A program made the position numbers and the translations under genes. From assembly GCA_964342695.1 (NCBI GenBank), contig CAYFFV010000024.1, positions 1-26,627 of the forward strand: 26,627 nucleotides of DNA, in the 5' to 3' direction. This DNA comes from CAYFFV01 sp964342695. Lineage in GTDB: Bacteria; Acidobacteriota; Vicinamibacteria; Vicinamibacterales; UBA8438. Below are positions 1 to 8,173 of this stretch, one piece after another. Each line of letters starts with the position of its first letter. Position 1 is the first letter of the stretch. The notes below the pieces were generated by a model. That model worked only from the letters and a program-made list of their open reading frames with translations. It was not told the DNA's origin and ran no database searches.

Positions 1-103
1 CCGAGCAACGACTGTCCCACTGGCTATTCTTACGACTACTGGACAGATGACTGCACTTGACGTTCGATCCAGTTGCGGGTGGCTGTTGTTGAAGGGCTCG
101 TCA

Positions 104-793
104 ATGTTGCGGATAAAGCATTTGATGCGCTCGGTTTTGATCCTGTGCATTGCAGCAGCAGGCGTCCTCAGTGCCGTGGAAGGAATCAGAATCCATGCCA
201 AGGCGCTCTTAGCCCAGGTGCTCCTGCAGAAAGCCTGGGTAGATACAAAGCGAGGTACAGACAAGGCAAGGCCTTGGCCTTGGGCGGATACCTGGCCCAT
301 CGCCCGCCTGACTTCGGTCGACCACGGCCAGGACCTGATTGTTCTAGCCGGCGCTACGGGTCGGACTCTTGCGTTTGGACCGGCCCATCTTCTCTCCAGT
401 GCCAGGCCGGGCCAGGTGGGTAACACTGTTGTGATCGGCCATCGCGACAGTCATTTTCGTTTCTTGAAACACCTGAGGATCGGAGACCTGCTTCATCTGG
501 AATCCGCCGATGGCGTTACGTATCGCTATCGAGTGGGTGAGATGGCAGTGGTTCATGAATCTGAGACAGGTGTCATGGCGCACGGGACTACCGAAAAGCT
601 GACCCTTATCACCTGTTATCCCTTCGATGCGATTCTGCCGGGTGGGCCTTTGAGGTATGTGGTGGAGGCTTTGCCGGACAACAATGTGAATCATTCACAT
701 CGAAAGTTACAGGAGAAACCGGCTGTAGTTCATCCTAAAGAGCAAACCACAGCGTATTCAGCAGACAAACTGGATTCAGATACCGCCGGTTAG
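104..793 (+). CDS. Class GN (proteobacterial) sortase
   Basis: Predicted membrane-anchored transpeptidase that cleaves a C-terminal sorting signal on an exported partner protein. With the chosen ATG at 104 the protein has 229 residues. An upstream in-frame ATG at 47 exists, but the one at 104 has a GAAGG ribosome site at 91-95 and is followed directly by a membrane segment (residues about 8-28). The catalytic triad is visible: His113 in GHRDSHF, Cys171 in TLITCYP, and Arg184 in PLRYVV. The tail after residue 190 is hydrophilic and longer than the minimal sortase core. Sortases of this group normally sit next to a VIT/vWA-domain target protein. The window starts too close upstream to show one, and the first 50 bases are too short to identify. 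The family call is solid; the substrate is unknown. Confidence 0.88.
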   Translation: MLRIKHLMRSVLILCIAAAGVLSAVEGIRIHAKALLAQVLLQKAWVDTKRGTDKARPWPWADTWPIARLTSVDHGQDLIVLAGATGRTLAFGPAHLLSSARPGQVGNTVVIGHRDSHFRFLKHLRIGDLLHLESADGVTYRYRVGEMAVVHESETGVMAHGTTEKLTLITCYPFDAILPGGPLRYVVEALPDNNVNHSHRKLQEKPAVVHPKEQTTAYSADKLDSDTAG

Positions 794-855
794 TTCTACC
801 TGATTGATGCACAACCACCCACGCAGCAGTGGGAGTACTTTCACAGGAGCAAGGA

Positions 856-2252
856 ATGATTTTGAACAGATTCGATTCCTCCTTACTGGTAATCGCCGGC
901 CTCTTTGGGGTTGGCCTTTTCTTGGGGAGTCCAGCCACAACAACCCTGGAGGCTGCGAGTGCAGGTCTCGAGAAAACTTCACAGCAACCCATCCATCCAG
1001 CCTGTATTGAGGCGTTTGATCCCCCCGAAAAGGTCGTCGTCAGCTATGGGGAGTGTCAGACACTGGCAGAAGGCAAGCCCATTATTCATGCTGAAGAGCC
1101 ATTCGGTATCTATTACGACAGACCGCGGGAAGAGGGAGATGAAGGCAGCAATGGCTACTTCCACTACAAGCTTGTCGGAGAGCTATCCAATGGCCTGAGT
1201 TTGTTGCATGTGATTCGAAACAGTGGTGGTTCAGGTACTTCCCACCAGATTCTGACAGTCGATGGTATGGCGGGGGATTTCACTTGGGGAGATCGTCTGC
1301 GATTGAATAGCAAGGACGTATTCGGTGACCGGTGTAATCGGGGTATTCACTCGCTACGTCAAACATCGCCTGATACCTGGGAACTGACAGAGCAGTTAGC
1401 CCCTTTTGAGTTTCTGGATATAGAAGACCGAAGGGACTGGAGAAGAGAACGAATCGTCAATGTTATGTTAGAGATCAATGGTGATGAGGAGATCGAAGAA
1501 GTCAGGAACAGATTCGACCTTCGCCCTTACCAGGACCTTCAAAACTGTGCGAACTGTTGTTTTGCGCAAGCGATTCGGACGGTGGACTATTTCGCGGAAC
1601 CTTATAAGGGTGAAGGCGAGTTAGTCGTCGTCGAAATCGATGGAGAGATGGCCAGAAGGTTGCCGACTAAAGCATTTGATGGCACCCCGTTGCCTTATCA
1701 GCAATGCCTTAAAAGAGTACTCAAGAAAGCGTCTGCTCTACAAAGCCATCCTGAAACCTTGCGCCTGACTCATCTACAGTACAGTCATCTGATGACTGAT
1801 TTTGATCAGCTCTGTGTTATTCAGGATGGAGAGTTTGAAGGAACCAACAGTCTGACCTTGCTCGTCGAGGAGTTCGAGGAGACCCTGTACGCCCGAATTG
1901 CCTATTACGAAGAGACCGGTGAAGGCATGGACGCGCCGGAAGATATTGAACAAGAGTATAGGGAAGGGCTTGAGCAAGTCGAAGTCGACATCGTTCGGTC
2001 TTTTATCAATCAGCAGCTCGAGGGTGATCAACAAGGCGTGGGCTATCATGGTGTGGGTGATGGTCCGATGACTCTAGGACCGAGTCAGATCCAAGGCCAA
2101 TTTGTCGTACTCGCGCAGAATGAGATTCGGTCATACAAAACACTGGTATCGATTATGTTTCTGAACGCTCCCAATACGATTCTGTCGTTACTGGTGGACC
2201 ACACCTTTAATAAAGTGACAGACGTGTGGAGACATTATTTGCCGCAAGAAGG
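856..2252 (+). CDS. Exported protein of unknown function, 3' end lost in assembly gap
   Basis: I do not recognise this family. The ATG at 856 is chosen over 829 because AGGAG at 845-849 is spaced 6 nt from it and the protein then begins with a typical signal peptide (short basic start, hydrophobic residues about 9-25, small residues near SPATTTLEA). About 465 residues are visible before the run of N. The mature part is acidic, with a CANCC cysteine cluster near residue 230 and a long Glu-rich helical stretch near residues 340-390. It lies about 60 nt downstream of the sortase in the same direction, so it may share its transcript. The C-terminus, where a sorting signal would be, is in the gap, so whether it is a sortase substrate cannot be decided here. 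Confidence 0.75.
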
Positions 2253-2352
2253 NNNNNNNNNNNNNNNNNNNNNNNNNNNNNNNNNNNNNNNNNNNNNNNN
2301 NNNNNNNNNNNNNNNNNNNNNNNNNNNNNNNNNNNNNNNNNNNNNNNNNNNN
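2253..2352. other. Assembly gap, 100 N, true length unknown
   Basis: A run of exactly 100 N, the usual placeholder for an unsized scaffold gap. The flanks (ending CCGCAAGAAGG and beginning GCGCGCGTGGG) share no visible overlap, unlike the second gap. Two convergent genes lose their 3' ends here. Confidence 0.95.
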
Positions 2353-2927
2353 GCGCGCGTGGGTGATCGGGTGCCCATATCACCGTCTAGGTCCTCGATC
2401 TCAGACCAGACTTCGGCCTGGCTGGCGTAGCGGCTGCCTGCGGCTTTGAGGCTTTGGGTTACAGCGACATGTTTCGTACGCCTCATTCTCATGAAGGCGA
2501 TGTGGTCGGCTTCCTCGAATTCTGCTCGGAGTCTGGATCTGAGGATCCGATCCCGTTCGCGCCGGTAGCCTGAATCGTGGCGACCCCAGCGTCCCGCTTC
2601 GACACAGGTCACAGGAATCGTGATGGTTTCCTTGGCCGGAGCGAGGATTGAAATATTCAGGATTCGGTTCTGCTTACCGCCTGAGATTTCCTCTCCGTCA
2701 ACCAGTAGTGTCGGCTTGCTGCCGGTGTTTTCAAATCGGATCTCAGGTACGTTGCCGGATTCAGAGACTTCGCCGATTTTGATGCTGGAATCCGCCATCG
2801 CCTGGTCCAGGGTCAGGTATTCAGGGGGTCCGTCAACCGGTCGGATCAAGGGGAAGACGGTCAGCTTGCGGTAGGCAAGGGGCTCATCCAGGCGGATGTC
2901 GCCGAGGGTATCAGTGATGATGCTCAT
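2353..2927 (-). CDS. ARPP-1 (DUF6569) family protein, C-terminus missing
   Basis: About 191 residues are visible from the ATG at 2925-2927 to the gap. The pattern fits the ARPP-1 domain (ARG and Rhodanese-Phosphatase-superfamily-associated protein): an N-terminal 'LAYRKLTVFPL' strand, the central 'LLVDGEEISGGKQNR' block, 'TITIPVTCVEAGRW', and the later 'SQAEVWSEI' segment. The biochemical role of this family is not established to my knowledge. A weak GGAGA lies at 2941-2945, 13 nt from the start. No signal peptide is seen, so it is probably cytoplasmic. The gene is convergent with the exported protein across the gap. Sequence identity to the family is judged by eye only. Confidence 0.7.
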
Positions 2928-2997
2928 AAATTGCTGGTTTTCTCCGTAATCAATGGTGTTGAGTTATGTTTTATCGGTCAAAGCAGGACAAATTCCT

Positions 2998-3342
2998 TCA
3001 GTTCGCATGCCCAGCGACATTATTGGTGGGCAACTGGCTCACCACGTGACCCTTGGTAGATAACCTGCCTGTTAGAGGTGAGTTCCACGTTGCAAAGACG
3101 TCCAAAACGGGTCTGTGGGGCGGGGTTTTCTTTCTACTGGGATACCGCTGGCCGTTCAGCGGTCTGCGGTTGCTCTGGAGAATGGCTTGTTTCTGCGATT
3201 TCATCTCCTTACGCCAGACACTCAGGGTGTCTGCAGACGGTGGCACATAGAGAATATCTGGCCACTTCTCAGCGGGTACTCCGAGGACGTCCATTTTCCC
3301 ATCGGGTTGCCAGAAACTCCTGCCATTTCGCCTTTTGCCCAT
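2998..3342 (-). CDS. Small basic hypothetical protein (114 aa)
   Basis: Unrecognised. Support comes mainly from the start: an AGGAG-type site at 3349-3354 sits 6 nt before the ATG at 3340-3342, and the reading frame is open for 114 codons. The product is basic (many Lys/Arg, for example RKEMKSQKQ and PSRKKTPP), has no membrane segment, and its N-terminal half (FWQPDGKMDVLGVPAEKW) looks more protein-like than its C-terminal half. It lies upstream of the ARPP-1 gene on the same strand, with a 70-nt gap. Competing frames on the plus strand have no ribosome site. Moderate confidence that it is translated; no functional call. Confidence 0.45.
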   Translation of the reverse strand: MGKRRNGRSFWQPDGKMDVLGVPAEKWPDILYVPPSADTLSVWRKEMKSQKQAILQSNRRPLNGQRYPSRKKTPPHRPVLDVFATWNSPLTGRLSTKGHVVSQLPTNNVAGHAN

Positions 3343-3793
3343 GTGCTGTCTCCTTTTTGGTCCAAGTTGAATCTAGTGCGTAATTCGATTCATAATGTGA
3401 TTGAGGTATTTGGCTGCTGTTGCTTGCTGTTTTGACGAATATTCAAGGCTTCCCCGCGGTGTTCAGTTAAATCTCTCAGGAACTGCAACGGTGTTGACCC
3501 GGTTTGCGCTTCATCAGGCTCTGGATCTGTGCCCTGTAGATATAGAAGCCGGAATAATGCAGAACTTTTCATCTGCCATTCCGGTGAAAAAAATTGCCAG
3601 CAACCGGCAATAAGTAATATGGAGTCAGGCCCAAAATCGATTCATCGACGCAGACCGGATTTCGGAAACATCAAATAAAAAAGTACACCAATGAGGTATT
3701 CAGTCATTCAAATTTCAGAAAGTGGTGTCCCCTGCGTCTATTGGCTTGAGGATGGCCGTGTGGGCGTAGGGATGATGTCCGGGAGGCAGTTGT
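3343..3793. other. Intergenic region with little identifiable content
   Basis: About 450 bases between the divergent small gene and the sigma-like gene. It must hold promoters for both, but I could not pick a convincing -35/-10 pair. A 45-codon frame (ATG 3691, stop 3826-3828) overlaps the start of the next gene by 35 nt and has no ribosome site. It could be a leader peptide, but the support is weak. Confidence 0.5.
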
Positions 3794-4602
3794 ATGAACG
3801 ATCCTTTTGCCGGTCTCAGTCGAGCTGAGCTGGAGTCCTTACTCAAGAGAACACTCATTTACGCAGTCTGGTTGTTAAAACATTACGGGAACGCGCGTTA
3901 TCACCCTGATCTTGATCCAGAAGATCTCGTATGCCGGGTAATCGATGACACCTGGGNNNNNNNNNNNNNNNNNNNNNNNNNNNNNNNNNNNNNNNNNNNN
4001 NNNNNNNNNNNNNNNNNNNNNNNNNNNNNNNNNNNNNNNNNNNNNNNNNNNNNNNNCACCCTGATCTTGATCCAGAAGATCTCGTATGCCGGGTAATCGA
4101 TGACACCTGGGCGGGTCGACGGAAATGGGATCCTGGAAGACAGACTCGAATTCAATTCACCCGAGGTTGCATCCGAAGTTATGTCTCACACTTTTTTGAA
4201 TCACTTGCCTCAAATGTCAGCTCCTATGACCCGGACTATTTTGAAGACCCCGCCATGTTTGCGACTGATACGGATACTTATCGGGATCGAATGACCTCCG
4301 AGATCATTCGGAACACCTTTGAAGAACAGGATCAACCGGACCGACTCTGCGAGTTTCAGGAAATTCTTAAGGAGATAACGCTTCGAGTTGAGTCAGATCA
4401 CCCGGACATGATTCCTTTGTGGATGCTGGTGCGTGACGAAAACCTTAGCCTCAAACATGATATGAAAGAGATTTGTAACCGGTTGAACCTGGATCCTACT
4501 ACGGGAGGGCCGGGCTACCAGCGAGTCAGTCGTATGCGAAAGAATCTAAAACGCGTTGTCGAGAGCTGCCGTTCTGATGATCCGAACGGTGAAGCACCGT
4601 AA
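3794..4602 (+). CDS. Sigma-70/ECF-like RNA polymerase sigma factor, interrupted by a false gap
   Basis: Read through a corrected sequence this is one 217-residue protein. The coordinates contain 100 N (3957-4056) plus a duplicated 55-base flank; removing those 155 bases leaves 654 nt, exactly 218 codons. The start has GGGAGG at 3781-3786, 7 nt before the ATG. The N-terminal part resembles sigma region 2 ('LDPEDLVCRVIDDTW' then 'GRRKWDP'). The C-terminal part has a region 4-like helix-turn-helix ('MKEICNRLNLDP' followed by 'QRVSRMRKNLKRVV'). It probably redirects RNA polymerase or acts as a related DNA-binding regulator. The acidic small gene downstream is probably co-transcribed and could be its partner, but nothing in it proves an anti-sigma role. 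Confidence 0.72.
3902..4111 (+). repeat. 55-base exact direct repeat flanking the N run (assembly artefact)
   Basis: Bases 3902-3956 and 4057-4111 are identical, beginning CACCCTGATC and ending GACACCTGGG. The copy lies inside a coding sequence, and only collapsing it restores the frame, so I read it as contig-end overlap rather than a biological repeat. Confidence 0.9.
3957..4056. other. Assembly gap, 100 N, probably false
   Basis: A run of 100 N whose left flank (3902-3956) and right flank (4057-4111) are the same 55 bases. This is what two overlapping contigs look like when scaffolded without merging. The true gap size is then zero, with a net excess of 155 bases. Confidence 0.9.
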
Positions 4603-4648
4603 TTCAGAAGTTTGATTCCGTCTCTAACTCGTCAGGAGCAGATAAATC

Positions 4649-5041
4649 ATGGGTAATCAAGAGCACCAAGAGCAGTCAACTGGCCTTGAGTCAGAAATTC
4701 TCAGTGAGGAACCTCCTAGTTTTGAGGAACAACTAGACGTATTAGATAAAGAATTTGATCGGAGTTTTGATGGTATCGATGCAGCAGTACTACTGGCAGA
4801 AGCAGAGATCGATCTTTCCACATTTCTACTTTGTGTTCAGTGTCAGATGGAACAGAATCCAAAAACGATCGAAAGTCGTTTGATTGTTGTAACTCCCTTA
4901 GAACGATTGGATGAGATAGATTTGGATTTTCTTAGTGATGAAGAAGTTTTGTCCTATCTCCAGGCGGAGGGAATTGACTGCGACTGTTTTCTTGATAAAG
5001 CCTGTCGGGCAATCGGGAGCACTACAGAAATTGTTGGTTGA
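4649..5041 (+). CDS. Small acidic hypothetical protein (130 aa)
   Basis: Unrecognised cytoplasmic protein. AGGAG at 4634-4638 stands 10 nt before the ATG. The product is strongly acidic (Glu/Asp-rich throughout) and mostly predicted helical, with two close cysteine groups (LLCVQCQ near residue 73 and DCDCFLDKAC near residue 116) that could bind metal, although the spacing matches no zinc-finger class I know. It starts 46 nt after the sigma-like gene and is probably in the same operon. Its stop is followed at once by a perfect palindrome and the AT-rich regulatory stretch ahead of the helicase cluster, so transcription may end or be controlled there. Confidence 0.65.
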   Translation: MGNQEHQEQSTGLESEILSEEPPSFEEQLDVLDKEFDRSFDGIDAAVLLAEAEIDLSTFLLCVQCQMEQNPKTIESRLIVVTPLERLDEIDLDFLSDEEVLSYLQAEGIDCDCFLDKACRAIGSTTEIVG

Positions 5042-5043
5042 GC

Positions 5044-5058
5044 ATGTACGCCGTACAT
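5044..5058. promoter_or_regulatory. Perfect 15-base palindrome (7-1-7)
   Basis: ATGTACGCCGTACAT is a perfect inverted repeat with one central base, three bases after the stop of the small acidic gene. It is the first of several palindromes in 57 bases upstream of the helicase cluster. It suits a dimeric repressor site; the binding protein is unknown. Confidence 0.45.
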
Positions 5059-5085
5059 AATAGTATAATTATATAACGGTATAGC

Positions 5086-5099
5086 TGTATATAATATAC
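5086..5099. promoter_or_regulatory. Shared palindromic motif, copy 1, upstream of helicase cluster
   Basis: TGTATATAATATAC contains the perfect palindrome GTATATAATATAC (5087-5099) and an embedded TATAAT that could act as a -10 box. The same 14 bases occur at 18330-18343 upstream of another defence-like operon. It is nested in a GGTATA...TATACC inverted repeat (5079-5100). No good -35 box lies at the right distance, so promoter function is a guess; operator function is at least as likely. Confidence 0.5.
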
Positions 5100-5175
5100 C
5101 CTTTAGACCTTAATCCGCATATCATCCATAGGCTGACGATGTGGTTGTCAGAGTCGTATGAGAAGGAGGATTGAT

Positions 5176-6339
5176 ATGGCAGCGAACATTCTGGAATTTG
5201 ATGAACTTTCTCGTGACCAGGTAATCGTAAATAACCTTGCCATTGACGAAAATTACGTCGTAACAGGCGGGCCTGGCTCAGGGAAAACCATGTTGGCCTT
5301 GTTGCGGGCAAACAAAATTGTTGAAGAGCATCTAGACGCTAAAGGGGAAGAGCCGTCGGTTCTGTTCATCGTATACAACCGACCGTTGTATACCTACCTT
5401 TGCGAGCATGTTGAAGAGGTTGGCCTAAGCGAAGACGATTTCAATACCTACCACACCTGGTTGTCTGATATCTATAAGTCAAAAGTTCCAGGTAAGAAGT
5501 CTGCGCCAAAGATGCCCGGTGAAAAATGGGTTCATGACTGGGAAACAATTGTCCCCGACCTGATTAAGTTATATGACCAAGGGGACTTGTATTACGACTA
5601 TATTTTGGTTGATGAGGCTCAAATTGTTCCGATCGAGCTAATAAGTGTACTTAATCAGATTTCAGATCACATGACGGTATTTATGGACAAGAATCAGACG
5701 GTTCTAGCTAATGGTTCAGATCCTGATGAAGTAGTAAATGAAATATGTAATGCGCCAGGTAGGAGGAAAATTCTTCAGAGAAATCATCGAAATTCCGAGG
5801 CAATTCTCGATTTTTCGATGCTCTTTAGAGATAAACGCGATCAGCCGGAAGAAGCGATCAACAAGGGTGGTATCAAACCTGAACTTAAAAACTATGGGCA
5901 TCTGGAAGATATTGCAGAAGATATTGCTGATTACGCCAGTGATCACCCCACTGAGGTGATCGGTGTGTTTGTGGATGATTGGAAACAGCGAAACGATTTA
6001 TTTCAAATTCTCAAAGACACTTGCGATAGCAATGGATCAGTACAGAAGTATGTCAGCATGCGCGAAAAGGCCTTTTGGTACAACGAGTTTGACTTTGAGC
6101 CGGGTATTAAAGTACTTCATCATTGGGTTATGACTGGACTCGAATTCGACTCAGTGTTTGTCCCGAGAGTGGACTCCGGGTTTTTTGATGAAACTGATCA
6201 AAAGCGTAGTATGTTGCTGGTTGCAACAACAAGGGCGCGCACAAATCTGGTATTGGGTTACGAAAACGACGACAAGAGAAACGAGTACCCTCTGAATAAA
6301 ATTCTTGGGGCGCACGATTTGGTAGTAGAGGTTACCTAA
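5176..6339 (+). CDS. Compact SF1 (UvrD-like) DNA helicase/ATPase
   Basis: A 387-residue ATP-dependent translocase. The start at 5176 rather than 5158 is decided by AAGGAGG at 5163-5169, 6 nt upstream. Visible SF1 motifs in order: Walker A GGPGSGKT (31-38), Walker B VDEAQ (DEAQ 146-149), motif III around FMDKNQTV, motif IV QRNHRNSEAI, motif V TGLEFDSVFVPRV, and motif VI LLVATTRART. At under 400 residues it is much shorter than UvrD/Rep (about 700), so the 1B and 2B insertions are largely absent. No nuclease domain is seen. It leads a five-gene plus-strand cluster, 25 nt before the next gene. Of the known systems, GajB of Gabija is also UvrD-like, but no GajA-type OLD nuclease is present here. 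Confidence 0.85.
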   Translation: MAANILEFDELSRDQVIVNNLAIDENYVVTGGPGSGKTMLALLRANKIVEEHLDAKGEEPSVLFIVYNRPLYTYLCEHVEEVGLSEDDFNTYHTWLSDIYKSKVPGKKSAPKMPGEKWVHDWETIVPDLIKLYDQGDLYYDYILVDEAQIVPIELISVLNQISDHMTVFMDKNQTVLANGSDPDEVVNEICNAPGRRKILQRNHRNSEAILDFSMLFRDKRDQPEEAINKGGIKPELKNYGHLEDIAEDIADYASDHPTEVIGVFVDDWKQRNDLFQILKDTCDSNGSVQKYVSMREKAFWYNEFDFEPGIKVLHHWVMTGLEFDSVFVPRVDSGFFDETDQKRSMLLVATTRARTNLVLGYENDDKRNEYPLNKILGAHDLVVEVT

Positions 6340-6364
6340 GCCAGAGCTTCCACAATACCCATCG

Positions 6365-8173
6365 ATGATTAGCGAGGATAGACAATATTTCTTTGAGAGT
6401 TTTCACACTCTTGTTGATATTGAGCACGGATACCCAAAAGGGCTGATAGAGCGAGGATGGCCTTTACCAGAAGCTGGGGAAGAGCAGGGTTTTTGGGTCT
6501 TTGACGCGAATGACCTGACTTCAGTTAACTCACCCGTACCAGGAATCCGAGAGTTCGATAATTATTATCGTATCTTATGGAGAGTCCCCACAGGGCTAGT
6601 GCGATTCGCTCTACCTCAGGACCGAAACGGAACACACGGTCCCTTGAATACGACTTGTGATGCAAGTGACGCCCCGATTTGTTTTCCTTTCCTACCTACA
6701 GCACTTGCCGTCGCGATATCGTGCGTCACAGAAAAAGCTGAGAAACAGCTTACTCGACATCTAAAGAAGTACTTTTCTGATGATATTGAGATCAACGTTG
6801 AGGTTGACCGTAAGGAAATACTGACACCTTTAGATGAGGATCTTCAACGACGTGCATCGATCTATATTGATCTGCCACTTAAGGCTGAATTTGAAACGAC
6901 ACTTCGTCGAGCAACTGCATACAGTCAAGCGTTGATTAGGTATGAAATACCTGACAGTGGTTCTTTAAGAAATTTTGATTCAAGTGTTTACGCATTTTGC
7001 AACTTTCTGTCAGGACAAGATCCGTTGCCGCAGAGAGCAGTCACCGATCAACTCAAGCATATAGAAAGCGAATTCAAAGTAGCCGCAAAGCAAAACAATG
7101 TTGACCTTAAAATTTCATCTAAATTGCGAAATCCTAAGGGCATTTCACTCAATGAGCTAATTCGATACCACGATCGTTACGTGCCACCGAGTTCAAATAG
7201 AAAGAAAGGTCGAGCAAGAAAGCCAACCTTCGAGCAACTGCTATTTCTTGTTTTGTTGGATTGTCTTCTTGTCGAACCACCGATGCCGAAGAATTGGTCT
7301 CTCGCACTAGATAAGATATTTAGTCATGTGGCTCAAGAGGCCTCTGCTTGGAAAATTCCCCAGGATGATCTAGCTGACTATCGGGATTTGGTTTTGGACG
7401 GCATATTTACTAAGAAAAATATCAGTATAAGAAAAACACTGGAATCAGCTGAACTTCCGGGTGTTTTGAAGGCCGTTCTGATTTATTTCGGCGCTAATCA
7501 CTATGGGGATCCAGACGAACTACGTGACCGATTGATTTCATTCAACGCTGATAGGACCGTTGTCTGGTTGTCCTGGATATACTATTTTGCGGTTAATGGA
7601 TTAAATGGTCGACTGCCTGAACGAATTAGGACGAAAAGCTCTTGGTCAAGAATGTTCCGACAGGCTTTACAAAGACTTGTAAATGAAGAGTTTCCCGAAA
7701 CGCCTGCTGTTCAAGTTGATGTTCAGATCAAAAAAGTAGATCGAGACATGGTCCTATATACCGAACTCAACTCGTTTCACAGATTCGAAGTAATAATTGA
7801 GAATGGAGCTGGCGATATTGTAGAAGACATCTATAGGAAGTTGTTCGATCTATCAGAAGATCAGCGCGAGAAGCTGAAAATTGCACTATTGCATCCCAAA
7901 AATAACCTCGGTGTTCCACGCGAGTGGATTAACAAATCGATCCAACTTTTTATACCCGAAAGTAAGTCTCCAGCGAATTATCAGTCAACTTACGTAGCAG
8001 GTGAAGGTGCATATTTCTATGGAGGAGAGTACCTAGATGTTTGGAATTCACAGCCTCTATGGCGTAAATATGGCTGGGATAATTTTGTGAATAAGGTCGA
8101 ATCTGAACCCAATACGACTAGAAGAATTATTCAGAGTAACCAGGATGCATGGAAGAATGTGTTGGATCTTTGA
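6365..8173 (+). CDS. Large protein of unknown function (602 aa)
   Basis: I do not recognise any domain. It has no signal peptide, no clear membrane segment and no Walker, nuclease or methyltransferase motif that I can see. A basic patch (SSNRKKGRARKP, about residues 277-288) precedes a hydrophobic helix-rich block (EQLLFLVLLDCLLVEPP). The C-terminal 150 residues are mixed alpha/beta. No strong ribosome site precedes the ATG, so translation may depend on the upstream helicase gene, which ends 25 nt before. The next gene starts inside its last 25 nt. Its position between a helicase and an SF2 ATPase suggests a structural or DNA-recognising subunit, which is inference only. Confidence 0.72.
   Translation: MISEDRQYFFESFHTLVDIEHGYPKGLIERGWPLPEAGEEQGFWVFDANDLTSVNSPVPGIREFDNYYRILWRVPTGLVRFALPQDRNGTHGPLNTTCDASDAPICFPFLPTALAVAISCVTEKAEKQLTRHLKKYFSDDIEINVEVDRKEILTPLDEDLQRRASIYIDLPLKAEFETTLRRATAYSQALIRYEIPDSGSLRNFDSSVYAFCNFLSGQDPLPQRAVTDQLKHIESEFKVAAKQNNVDLKISSKLRNPKGISLNELIRYHDRYVPPSSNRKKGRARKPTFEQLLFLVLLDCLLVEPPMPKNWSLALDKIFSHVAQEASAWKIPQDDLADYRDLVLDGIFTKKNISIRKTLESAELPGVLKAVLIYFGANHYGDPDELRDRLISFNADRTVVWLSWIYYFAVNGLNGRLPERIRTKSSWSRMFRQALQRLVNEEFPETPAVQVDVQIKKVDRDMVLYTELNSFHRFEVIIENGAGDIVEDIYRKLFDLSEDQREKLKIALLHPKNNLGVPREWINKSIQLFIPESKSPANYQSTYVAGEGAYFYGGEYLDVWNSQPLWRKYGWDNFVNKVESEPNTTRRIIQSNQDAWKNVLDL

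Noticed and set aside
1..50. Tail of an upstream gene, perhaps the sortase target protein
   Set aside because: Only 15-20 residues are visible in each possible frame and none shows a sorting signal, so it cannot be supported.
3401..3613. 70-codon plus-strand frame and an overlapping 60-codon minus-strand frame in the 3.4-3.6 kb region
   Set aside because: Neither has a ribosome site or protein-like composition, and they overlap each other on opposite strands.
3691..3828. 45-codon frame overlapping the start of the sigma-like gene
   Set aside because: No ribosome site is present and the evidence is openness only. Kept as a note in the intergenic entry.
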